Shown: piece by piece, positions 13,286 through 20,727 of the stretch
Layout: each line of letters opens with the position of its first letter
Numbering within the stretch: the first letter of the stretch is position 1
NCBI GenBank assembly: GCA_964431735.1
Contig: CAYSLJ010000117.1
Location: forward strand, 1-22,445
Origin: CALARM01 sp964431735
GTDB taxonomy: Bacteria > Vulcanimicrobiota > SpSt-956 > JAKJGF01
Direction: 5' to 3'
DNA: 22,445 nucleotides
Made by a program: the position numbers and the translations under genes
The notes under the pieces: model-generated
What the model was told of the DNA's origin: nothing
The model's input: only the letters and a program-made list of their open reading frames with translations
Database searches by the model: none

Positions 13286-13305
13286 TTTAACTGGATCAGT
13301 GTAAA
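13278..13305 (-). promoter_or_regulatory. Minus-strand promoter overlapping the plus-strand -10 box
   Basis: TTTACA (13305-13300, five of six), a 16-bp spacer and TATAAC (13283-13278, five of six). Its -10 shares bases with the plus-strand TATAAT, so the two polymerases could not occupy the site together. It would drive the small transcript ending at 13091. Confidence 0.4.
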
Positions 13306-13358
13306 TATTCTTTTACCAGATAAATTTTTTTGCTGCTGGTTATTAAGGGAGAGTGTTG

Positions 13359-13373
13359 ATGAAAAATGGATAA
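13359..13373 (+). CDS. Four-codon upstream frame overlapping the next start
   Basis: ATG AAA AAT GGA TAA encodes MKNG. It begins five bases after the purine-rich AAGGGAGAG (13345-13353), an ideal spacing. The start of the 317-aa gene (13366) is 12 bases from it and lies within this tiny frame. It may tune initiation at the main gene or be accidental. Confidence 0.25.
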   Translation: MKNG

Positions 13374-14319
13374 AGTAAATCAATTTTTCCTTCAGAATGC
13401 AATGAAAGGAAATGTAATTTCAACTACTATTTCTGCTAAAGATTTAAAGGGTGGAAAAACTGATGCAAAAGAAGATGCCAGATTTTCTACCAGGGGCCCC
13501 ATGAAGGGTAAAGAAGGTGAAGCAGCTAAAAAAGATGTAAATCTCCAGGATTTACAGTCTAAATATAATCTTCAAAAGGATAATGTTGAACAGACTCCCG
13601 AAAAAGCTATAAAGAAATTTTTTGGGAAAGCAGATGAATTATATGAAACAGCTCAGAAATCTGACCCTAATGTATCAAAAAGCGGCCAGACAAAGGAAAC
13701 AAAGAATAAAGATGTTAGAGCAGGCGGTTACAGGTTTAAATTTTCCACCAAAGGAGGAAAATTACTTCTTTCAAAAGGGACAATGAAATGGCTCAGGAAT
13801 GAACCGGGTAAAATGCAGGATTTTCATAAGATGCTTCAGGGACAATTTGTTCAAACCCAGGATGTAGATATCAGAACTGCAAGGCAAATACTTGACGGAG
13901 TTACGAGACAGCTAAATGATATTGCCGCACAGCTTTCCATGCCTGATAGCCAGCAGATAATGAATTGCCTCAGTGTTCTCTCAGATCTTATTTCTTCATT
14001 TGTAAACTTCGATACAAAAAATAAAATGAAGAAAATGAAAGATAAAGATAAAGCTGCTATGAAAGGCACCCAGTATGATGAAATGGAAGGTGAAGAAGGG
14101 GAAGGCGGAAAATATGGTGACATGAAGAAACTGGGGCAAAAACTTGCATGGTTCCAGAATCTTGAAGGAATGGTTCAGACAGAATTAGAACAACTTACCT
14201 ATGACCCCAGGGCAGGAGATAGAAGAAAATTTTTACGTAAAGCTCTGACTATAGTAGCAGATATAAAACTTAAACTCCTTGCACAGAGTGCAAAAGACCT
14301 GGAAACTATGCAGCAATAA
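13366..14319 (+). CDS. Unrecognised 317-aa protein, probably cytoplasmic
   Basis: I do not recognise this family. No signal peptide or membrane helix is present. Residues 1-130 are Lys/Gly/Thr-rich and probably disordered (KGGKTDAKEDARFSTRG, KSGQTKETKNKD). Residues about 120-205 look folded: RAGGYRFKFSTKGGKLLL, then helices with RTARQILDGVTRQLNDIAAQL. A charged linker (about 222-255: KMKKMKDKDKAAM, EMEGEEGEGG) precedes a last helical segment (about 257-317) with LAWFQNLEGMVQTELEQLTYDPRAGDRRKFLRKAL. The start at 13366 is forced by an in-frame TGA at 13360. The promoter is strong and of the same type as the pseudokinase promoter. It ends 23 bp from the convergent cNMP-domain gene. A secretion-associated or surface role is possible from composition, but nothing shows it. 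Confidence 0.7.
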   Translation: MDKVNQFFLQNAMKGNVISTTISAKDLKGGKTDAKEDARFSTRGPMKGKEGEAAKKDVNLQDLQSKYNLQKDNVEQTPEKAIKKFFGKADELYETAQKSDPNVSKSGQTKETKNKDVRAGGYRFKFSTKGGKLLLSKGTMKWLRNEPGKMQDFHKMLQGQFVQTQDVDIRTARQILDGVTRQLNDIAAQLSMPDSQQIMNCLSVLSDLISSFVNFDTKNKMKKMKDKDKAAMKGTQYDEMEGEEGEGGKYGDMKKLGQKLAWFQNLEGMVQTELEQLTYDPRAGDRRKFLRKALTIVADIKLKLLAQSAKDLETMQQ

Positions 14320-14342
14320 CCGGTCTTTTCAACGGATAAATT

Positions 14343-15302
14343 TTATTTTGCTGGTTCTTTTGGTTTTCTAAATAAAATTCCTCTTGACAGTTCTTCTGTT
14401 TTGCTTTTTGAAAGGAGTTTTTCTCTTCTTTTCTGAATTATTTCCTCTGCCGAAATTGTTTTAGATGTCATCCTGAGAGGAATTTTTTCAACTGGTTTTT
14501 GAGTATCGATTTTCTCTGCTGATTTATTTATTTGAGGCAATATTGCTGCAATTTCCGAAATAGAAAGTTCAGAAGTTCTGTAATCTTTTAGATCTGTAAT
14601 ATCTGATTTTTCCGTAACGGCAGGTAATCCTCTCAGATGTTTGATTAATTGCTGCCCTGTAGCTCTGAGTCTGTCTGAATAGATTTTACTTAAATTCAGA
14701 CTTATTTCTGGATATGTCTGTAATATGTTCAGAAAATCATTTTTCTTCATACAGTAAAGCTCACATGGTTCCAGAACAGCTCTGGCACAGGCAAATCGTG
14801 TGGTATTATCCAGTATGCCCATTTCCCCGAATATATCTCCTTTGCACAGAGAAGCCAGTACTTCAAATTTCTTTTTTTCCTCATCTATATATTTATAAAT
14901 AAGCACTTTCCCTGATTTTATTATATAGAGTTCTTCAGATATATCGTTTTCTTCAAATATTACAGCATCAAGAGATACTTTTTTCTTTTTCAGAAGCGGT
15001 GATATTTTTTTTATCTTACTCGTAGATAAAACACCAAAGAGACTGGTAAAACCTATTATGTCAGATTTGTTTGCCGATGCCAGTATTTTTTCCTGTTCTT
15101 CTATTCTATCATTTACTATTTCCAATGGCTTTAATGTTTCGCATATACAGATAAATTTATTTTTATTCTGATGCTTTTTTATATATATGGTTTTCAGGGA
15201 GTACATCTGAGTCAGTTTGTCGTAGATAGCATCCTGAATTTTTTCTATAATACCCGGAATCTCATCTATTTCAACTGAAGTATATTCTATACTGCTATCC
15301 AT
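14343..15302 (-). CDS. Cyclic-nucleotide-binding-domain protein without HTH
   Basis: A 319-aa cytoplasmic protein. Residues 1-85 are a small alpha/beta module I do not recognise. Residues about 85-205 form a CRP-type cyclic nucleotide-binding domain: FGVLSTSKIKKISPLLKKKKV, EELYIIKSGKVLIYK, and the phosphate-binding cassette GDIFGEMGILDNTTRFACARA, with the Glu and Arg that hold the cyclic phosphate. No helix-turn-helix follows. Instead a Lys/Glu/Ser-rich tail (about 215-319) looks disordered, ending in RKPKEPAK. It is therefore unlikely to be a CRP/FNR transcription factor by itself and may be a sensor or scaffold. AAAGGAGA seven bases before the ATG at 15302 supports the start. The leader contains two tandem 13-bp repeats. 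The gene diverges from comEC. Confidence 0.8.
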   Translation of the reverse strand: MDSSIEYTSVEIDEIPGIIEKIQDAIYDKLTQMYSLKTIYIKKHQNKNKFICICETLKPLEIVNDRIEEQEKILASANKSDIIGFTSLFGVLSTSKIKKISPLLKKKKVSLDAVIFEENDISEELYIIKSGKVLIYKYIDEEKKKFEVLASLCKGDIFGEMGILDNTTRFACARAVLEPCELYCMKKNDFLNILQTYPEISLNLSKIYSDRLRATGQQLIKHLRGLPAVTEKSDITDLKDYRTSELSISEIAAILPQINKSAEKIDTQKPVEKIPLRMTSKTISAEEIIQKRREKLLSKSKTEELSRGILFRKPKEPAK

Positions 15303-15314
15303 AAAGGTCTCCTT

Positions 15315-15340
15315 TCAATATTACGTATCAATATTACGTA
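15315..15340. promoter_or_regulatory. Tandem 13-bp repeats with TACGTA, candidate operator
   Basis: TCAATATTACGTA is repeated exactly at 15315-15327 and 15328-15340. The second copy continues into the perfect palindrome ATTACGTAAT (15333-15342). It lies beside the ribosome-binding site of the cNMP-domain gene, in the gap shared with comEC. It could be a repressor site or a slippage duplication. Confidence 0.5.
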
Positions 15341-15366
15341 ATTACATAAAAATTCTTTTTTTTTCA

Positions 15367-15408
15367 GAAAAGTCCTTTTAATTAATTTTTTTCTAAAGGA
15401 GCTTTTTC
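15367..15408 (+). other. Hairpin in the comEC leader
   Basis: GAAAAGTCCTTT (15367-15378) can pair with AAAGGAGCTTTTTC (15395-15408) through six pairs, a one-base bulge, and five or six more pairs. The stem is followed by T-rich sequence on the plus strand. It lies 26 bp before the comEC ATG and includes the only Shine-Dalgarno-like AAAGGAG there, which is too far from the start to serve it. It may act as an attenuator. Confidence 0.4.
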
Positions 15409-15434
15409 CTGTACTGAAGAATAATAATTTTATT

Positions 15435-17846
15435 ATGAACAGAGTCATTGTTGTTATAACTATTTTCTTCATGACAGGTATATTTGTAACTTCTTTTCTG
15501 AACATGTCGCCAGCGGTAACCTTTGTTTTATTATTTCTGTTTTTAATGTTCTCCATAGTAGCTTATCTGAAAAAGTGGCTTTTTTTTAAATATATTATAG
15601 TAACAGCTTTTTTTCTATCAGGTTTTCTTTACGGTCACGTTGCCCTTTATGAAGTTTCCGGTAATTCCCTGGCAGGTCTGGAAAATAATATACTGGTTCT
15701 TGAGGGAATAGTAAAGGGTGATCATAGATTTGATGATAAGAGAACTTATTTTACAATTGATACATACAGGGTTTTTATTTACGATAAACATTATAATATA
15801 AGTCAGAAAGTGAGAGTCAGAGTAGAAGGGAAAAAAGAAGTTTTTACCGGTGAGAGAGTAATATTGAAAGGTCTTCTTGTCCTTCCTCCTGATAGAAGGA
15901 ATCCCGGTGAATTTTCTTACAGAGATTATCTTCTGAGAGAAGATATTCATAATATTATCCACGTAAATTCTTTTGATGATATAAAAATTCTGGATTATGT
16001 AAGCGGTGATTTTCTGTCCCGATATGCTGCAATACTCAGACGAAAGGCTGTTACTATCATATCAGAACTACTTCCCGGACAGGAAGGTTCTCTTCTGGCC
16101 GGTATGGTACTTGGTACCAGAAACTCCATAGGGGAGAACATTATAAAAGATTTTCAGGCTACAGGCACCCTCCATATTATTGCCGCTTCAGGTTCCAATA
16201 TATCTATTTTACTTGTAATAATAATTTTTGCAGGAGAAATATTAAAAATTTCCCACAGGAGAAGTGCACTGGTCTGTATACCTGTTGTAATATTTTATGC
16301 CTTCATTGCAGGCGGAGAGCCTTCTATAATGAGAGCTTCTATTATGAGCATTGTAGTTCTTTGTGGCCTTATTATAGAAAAAGAAGCGGATCTGCTCGTT
16401 TCTGTATTTGCTTCTGCCTTTTTGCTGCTCATAATGAATCCTCTTGAGCTTTATGATACAGGTTTTTTACTTTCCTTTAGTTCTGTTCTGGCCATAATAT
16501 GTTTTACACCTCCACTGCAGAAAATCCTTGTTTTTATTCCTTCCCGGGAAGTAAGAAATTGTATTTCCGTTTCTCTTGCCGCTCAAATTGGTGTTTCTCC
16601 CATAGTAGTTTATTATTTCAACGAACTATCTCTTGTAGCGGTATTGGCAAATTTAATGATTTTTATGTTCGTTGCATGTGCTCTTGTAACAGGAGTGTTT
16701 ATGTTACTTGTCTATCCTCTGTTTTCTTTCGGAGGAATAATACTTGCCAGAATATCAGGTGTACTTGTGGATTATATAATTTTTATTGTAACTTTTTTAT
16801 CCAAAGTGCCTTTTGCTTCTGTAAACCTGGCTTCTCCTTCTCCAGGTTTTATTTTGTTTTATTATATTTTTATTTGTTTTATATTTTCTCTTGTTCAGAA
16901 TTACAGACAATGGAGAGATTATGTTGAAGAAAAGTGTGGTTTTGTTCTTACAGGAGGCAGGATTATTCTTATAATATCGATAATTTTTCTTTTATTTATC
17001 TGGTATCCTGTAGTTTTTCCTTCACCTCTTAAAGTTGTATTTTTGGATGTGGGACAGGGAGACAGTATTTTTATAAAGCTTCCTGAAGGAAAATGTTTTC
17101 TCGTAGACGGAGGTAAGGCCGATAAGTATTATGATACAGGTAAAAGGGTAATAATTCCATTTCTTAAAAGGTATGGCATAAGGCAGATAGACGGTATTTT
17201 TCTTACCCATGCCGATAATGATCATCTCGGAGGACTTATTGAAGTTTTAAAAAATGTCAGGGTCATGGCAATTTATGATGGATTGGATGTTGACCATGAA
17301 AACAGAATGTACAGGGAATTTTTATATCTTGCCTGTAAAAAGGGTATAAACTATTACAGACTTTCAGAAGGAAATAAATTATATTTTCATGAAGGAGTTA
17401 CCTTTGAAGTGCTTAATCCTTCAATCCCTCTGATTTATTCGGAAAATCATCTGAATGAAAACAGTCTGGTTTTGAGAATTTATTGGAAAAAAATATCCCT
17501 GTTGCTGACAGGGGACATAGAAAAAAAAGGAGAAGAAAGAGTTATGTTAAATTCTTCTGAATGTCAGATTTTGAAAGTGTCCCATCATGGCAGCAATACC
17601 GGAACGTCCAGGGAATTTTTACAGAAGATAAAGCCGGAAGTAGCCGTTATAAGTGTGGGCAAAAAGAACCCTTACGGCCATCCTTCAGGTTATGTAATTG
17701 AGAGGTTGAATATTTTTTCCGGTGCACTTTACAGGACAGATTATTGTGGTGCAATTACTGTTATCTCAGATGGTAATGACTATAAGGTTTTAACGGTCAA
17801 AAATTTAAAGGACAGGAGTGATTATGATGAAATACATCATCACTGA
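15435..17846 (+). CDS. comEC: ComEC/Rec2 DNA-uptake channel protein
   Basis: Inner-membrane channel that passes single-stranded DNA into the cell during natural transformation. The 803 aa match full-length ComEC. In order: N-terminal membrane helices and an OB-like region, DUF4131 type (about 1-190; PPDRRNPGEFSYRDYLLREDI is a typical ComEC segment); the Competence domain with about eight membrane helices (about 215-525; HIIAASGSNISIL and the AGGEPSIMRASIM motif); and a C-terminal metallo-beta-lactamase domain (about 530-790) with LDVGQGDS (about 535), THADNDHLGG (about 589), LTGDIEKKGEE and KVSHHGSNTGTS (about 714). The metal-binding residues appear present. The start is uncertain: no Shine-Dalgarno precedes the ATG at 15435. 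The end overlaps the PPC gene by 23 bp. No comEA or pilus genes are in the window. Confidence 0.92.
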   Translation: MNRVIVVITIFFMTGIFVTSFLNMSPAVTFVLLFLFLMFSIVAYLKKWLFFKYIIVTAFFLSGFLYGHVALYEVSGNSLAGLENNILVLEGIVKGDHRFDDKRTYFTIDTYRVFIYDKHYNISQKVRVRVEGKKEVFTGERVILKGLLVLPPDRRNPGEFSYRDYLLREDIHNIIHVNSFDDIKILDYVSGDFLSRYAAILRRKAVTIISELLPGQEGSLLAGMVLGTRNSIGENIIKDFQATGTLHIIAASGSNISILLVIIIFAGEILKISHRRSALVCIPVVIFYAFIAGGEPSIMRASIMSIVVLCGLIIEKEADLLVSVFASAFLLLIMNPLELYDTGFLLSFSSVLAIICFTPPLQKILVFIPSREVRNCISVSLAAQIGVSPIVVYYFNELSLVAVLANLMIFMFVACALVTGVFMLLVYPLFSFGGIILARISGVLVDYIIFIVTFLSKVPFASVNLASPSPGFILFYYIFICFIFSLVQNYRQWRDYVEEKCGFVLTGGRIILIISIIFLLFIWYPVVFPSPLKVVFLDVGQGDSIFIKLPEGKCFLVDGGKADKYYDTGKRVIIPFLKRYGIRQIDGIFLTHADNDHLGGLIEVLKNVRVMAIYDGLDVDHENRMYREFLYLACKKGINYYRLSEGNKLYFHEGVTFEVLNPSIPLIYSENHLNENSLVLRIYWKKISLLLTGDIEKKGEERVMLNSSECQILKVSHHGSNTGTSREFLQKIKPEVAVISVGKKNPYGHPSGYVIERLNIFSGALYRTDYCGAITVISDGNDYKVLTVKNLKDRSDYDEIHHH

Positions 17847-18249
17847 AGATTCTATTTATGTAGTAAAACTGGAAAAGGGAGACAGTGTCCTGGCCAGTCT
17901 GACATCTCTCGCAGAAGATTTGAACATTAATTTTGCTACAGTTACAGGTATAGGTGCCGTAAAGGATCCTCATATAGGATATTTTGTTGTCAATCAGAAG
18001 AGATATATAGAGAAAAAATATGAAGGAAATTTTGAACTACTCAGCCTGAAAGGAAATATTGCCATTAAAGAAGGAAAGCCTTTCTGTCATATTCATGTTA
18101 TTTTAAGTGACGCAGAGTTCAAGACTTTTGGGGGACATCTGCTGGATGCAGATGTTACTGTTACTATGGAAATAATAATTAAACCCTTGAAGGTTGAAGT
18201 GGAAAGAACAATAGATGGGGAAAGTTCTCTCTATCTGTGGAAATTTTGA
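17824..18249 (+). CDS. PPC (DUF296) domain protein
   Basis: A single-domain cytoplasmic protein of 141 aa. PPC (plants and prokaryotes conserved) proteins form trimers; the plant versions occur in AT-hook DNA-binding proteins. Seen: FATVTGIGAVKDPHIGYF (about 39-56), NFELLSLKGNIAI (about 69-81), GKPFCHIHVILSD (about 85-97) and FKTFGGHLLDADV (about 100-112). The His residues of HIH and GGH are the conserved putative metal-site positions of the family. There is no AT-hook. Candidate starts are GTG 17818, ATG 17824 and ATG 17827. GGAG at 17815-17818 fits the two ATGs; 17824 is given. The frame lies in the 3' end of comEC, implying coupled translation. The stop is one base before the long heptamer array. 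Exact function unknown. Confidence 0.85.
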   Translation: MMKYIITEDSIYVVKLEKGDSVLASLTSLAEDLNINFATVTGIGAVKDPHIGYFVVNQKRYIEKKYEGNFELLSLKGNIAIKEGKPFCHIHVILSDAEFKTFGGHLLDADVTVTMEIIIKPLKVEVERTIDGESSLYLWKF

Positions 18250-18250
18250 G

Positions 18251-18341
18251 CCGGGAAAAGTGGAAAGTGAAGAGTGAAGAGTGAAAAATGAAGAGTGAAA
18301 AATGAAGAGTGAAAAGGGAAAAGGGAAAAGGGAAAAGTGGA
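18251..18341 (+). repeat. Longest heptamer array, 13 units in unbroken register
   Basis: Thirteen 7-bp units with no indel: CCGGGAA, AAGTGGA, AAGTGAA, GAGTGAA twice, AAATGAA, GAGTGAA, AAATGAA, GAGTGAA, AAGGGAA three times, AAGTGGA. TGA occurs every seven bases from 18268 to 18312, so all three forward frames are closed. The last four units lack TGA and are purine-rich. They sit directly in front of the ATPase start (18345), where they may serve as its ribosome-binding region. Confidence 0.9.
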
Positions 18342-18344
18342 AAT

Positions 18345-20511
18345 ATGTTTGAAAAACTGAAATATAAAATCAGAGGACTTGATTGTGCAGAAGAGGTTTC
18401 TGCCCTCAGAAATACTGTGGGAAAACTTCCTTTTGTTAAAGACCTTCAATTCGATATATTGCAATCAGCCATGACTGTTACGGTAGATAGTGCTTTCCCG
18501 GTAGAAGATGATATAGTGAAATCTGTCAGAGAGGCAGGTCTTGAAGCTTTTCCCTGGACCGAGCACTGCAGTTCCTGTGGAGGAAAAAAAACGTCCCGGG
18601 ATAAAGACGGACCTTTTATTATGTGTGCTATTTCTTTTGTTTTTTTACTTTCCGCTTCAGTTTCTCACGGCATAATTCATCAAAGTATTCTTGATGCTTT
18701 TGTATGCGGTGAAGCCATGGCCCATCATGTTTTCCCTCTTATCTCAATTATTTTATATATAATTTCTATGATTTTTTCCGTATGGTATATAATTCCAAAG
18801 GTTTTTATATCTTTGAGACATTTCAGACTCGATATGAATGTTCTTATGACTCTTGCCATGACAGGAGCTGTTGTCATAGGCCAGTGGTTTGAAGCTGCTA
18901 CAGTTGTATTTTTATTTGCCCTTGCCCAGCTTCTGGAAGCATGGAGTGTCGGGAAAGCCGGGAAAGCAATAGAAGCCCTCATGGAACTTTCTCCTCCCAG
19001 AGCCAGATATCTCTGTCCCCATGACGGAGATATTTTAGAAAAGCCTGTTTCTGAAGTTCCTGCAGGAGTTACAGTACTTGTACGTCCGGGAGAAAAAATA
19101 CCTCTTGACGGTATTGTTACAAAGGGTTCCGGTACTGTAAATCAATCTACTATAACAGGCGAATCGGTACCTGTAAAAAAGGAATTCGGTATGGAGGTTT
19201 TTGCAGGTACTATAAATGAAGAAGGCTCGTTTGAATTTAAAGTGACAAAAACATCCGGTGATACAACACTCGCCCGGATTACCCGTATGGTTGAAGAGGC
19301 CAGGGGAAAACGTGCTTTTTCAGAACAGTGGGTAGAAAAATTTGCCCGTTACTACACACCTTCTATGATTGTTTTATCTGTTCTTATAGCTTTGATCCCT
19401 GCTCTTTGGTTCAGACTGCCATGGGCTGACAGTCTTTACAGGGCTCTGGTAATACTTGTAATCTCATGCCCCTGTGCTCTGGTAATATCCACACCTGTAA
19501 GCATTGTTGCAGGTCTTACATCAGGAGCAAGGAATGGTGTTCTTATCAAAGGCGGTGTTTATCTTGAAGCTCCTGCGTCTATTTTTGCTATCGCCCTGGA
19601 TAAAACCGGTACCATAACCTGCGGTAAGCCGGAAGTAGTTAATGTTATTCCTTTTAAAGACTATACGGAAGAATTTATCCTCTCTAAAGCATCTTCTCTT
19701 GAAATTCATTGCAAACATCCTCTGGCAAAGGCTATTCTCGAAAAAACCCTTGATGGTGCAATAAGATTTAATCCATGCGAGAAATTTAATTTGATTAAAG
19801 GAAGAGGCATAGAAGGATATATAGAAGGAAATTTTTACTGGATTGGAAATCAGAGTCTTATGGAGAAATTTTTAGACGATTCTTCTGTAAATAAGAAAAT
19901 AGAAGAAATGGAAAAAGACAGCCATTCTGTAGTGGTAATAGGTAATGAAAAAGATGTATGCGGTCTTATTTCTATATCAGACAGGATAAAATCCGATACT
20001 GTATCTGTTATAAAATCTCTTAAAGACGTGGGAGTAAAAAAAATAGTAATGTTAACCGGTGATAATGAAGGAACAGCCCGCCATGTTGCCGCTGCTGTCG
20101 GTCTTGATGATTTTAAAGCTTCCCTCCTTCCTGAAGATAAAGTCAGGAATGTAGAAGAAATGGTCAGGGATTTTAAATATGTGGCTATGGTTGGAGACGG
20201 TGTTAATGATGCCCCTTCTATGGCAGTTGCCACTCTGGGTATTGCTATGGGCGATATAGGAAGTGATGTAGCTATTGAAGCAGCCGATATAGTCCTTATG
20301 TCAGACGATCTCGGAAGACTGCCATGGCTTATAAAACATTCCAGAAATACTCTGGCCATAATAAAAACAAATCTGTATTTTGCCATAGCCGTGAAAGCTC
20401 TTTTTATGGCTCTTGCTCTTGCAGGAATTGCTACTCTGTGGATGGCAATACTTGCAGATACAGGCGCTTCTCTTCTTGTTATTTTTAATTCGCTGAGACT
20501 GTTAAGTAAAA
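18345..20511 (+). CDS. P1B-type heavy-metal exporting ATPase (Zn/Cd/Pb class), 3' end lost in the gap
   Basis: Pumps divalent metal out of the cytoplasm using ATP. About 722 codons are visible; the frame enters the N gap very near the expected C-terminus. N-terminal HMA-like domain with GLDCAEEV (11-18), a Cys-x-x-Glu-Glu site instead of CxxC, known from Zn/Cd ATPases; then CSSCGG. Membrane helices from about 88; actuator TGESVPVKK (about 271); CPC in TM6 (about 375); phosphorylated Asp419 in DKTGTITCGKP; CKHPLAKA (about 457); GDGVNDAP (about 617). The TM7 region has NLYFAIAVKALF (Lys) and TM8 has ADTGASLLVIFNSLRLL (Asp-x-Gly), the Zn2+-class signature. ATG 18345 is chosen because an earlier in-frame ATG (18309) would translate heptamer repeats. 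No metal regulator is adjacent. Confidence 0.9.
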
Positions 20512-20611
20512 NNNNNNNNNNNNNNNNNNNNNNNNNNNNNNNNNNNNNNNNNNNNNNNNNNNNNNNNNNNNNNNNNNNNNNNNNNNNNNNNNNNNNNNNN
20601 NNNNNNNNNNN
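20512..20611. other. Assembly gap of 100 Ns
   Basis: Exactly 100 undetermined bases, the conventional filler for a scaffold join of unknown true length. The ATPase stop codon lies in it. Any gene between the ATPase and the pseudokinase would be invisible. The flanking 20612-20727 is AT-rich, without a gene apart from the promoter below. Confidence 0.97.
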
Positions 20612-20674
20612 TAAAATTTTTCACTAAAACTTAATAAAAAGGTAAGCAAATTACTTTTATTATTACTGTAATTT

Positions 20675-20683
20675 TGTTATAAT
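20675..20683 (+). promoter_or_regulatory. Extended -10 promoter of the pseudokinase gene
   Basis: TG at 20675-20676, one base, then a perfect TATAAT (20678-20683), within the same 13-base string as at 13277-13289. No good -35 box is seen, which extended -10 promoters tolerate. The predicted start near 20690 gives a leader of about 38 nt with GAGGAG at 20707-20712, unusually far (15 bases) from the ATG. Confidence 0.5.
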
Positions 20684-20727
20684 TTTATTGTAGAAACCTG
20701 TTTTTTGAGGAGAATTAAAATAATATC

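Noticed and set aside
13359..13373. ATG 13359 as the true start of the unknown gene via a sequencing frameshift
   Set aside because: The downstream frame is intact from ATG 13366, and the TGA at 13360 is in its phase. A frameshift is possible but nothing requires it.
18251..18341. Heptamer array considered as a CRISPR
   Set aside because: Units are 7 bp, contiguous and without spacers, and no cas genes are in the window.
18231..18464. Minus-strand frame reading through the heptamer array
   Set aside because: The TCAC-strand of such arrays is naturally stop-free; the encoded Ser/Phe/His-rich peptide is translated repeat, and the frame is antisense to the ATPase start.
19850..20386. A 178-codon minus-strand frame
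   Set aside because: Antisense to the conserved ATP-hydrolysing region of the metal ATPase; no start signal or family match.
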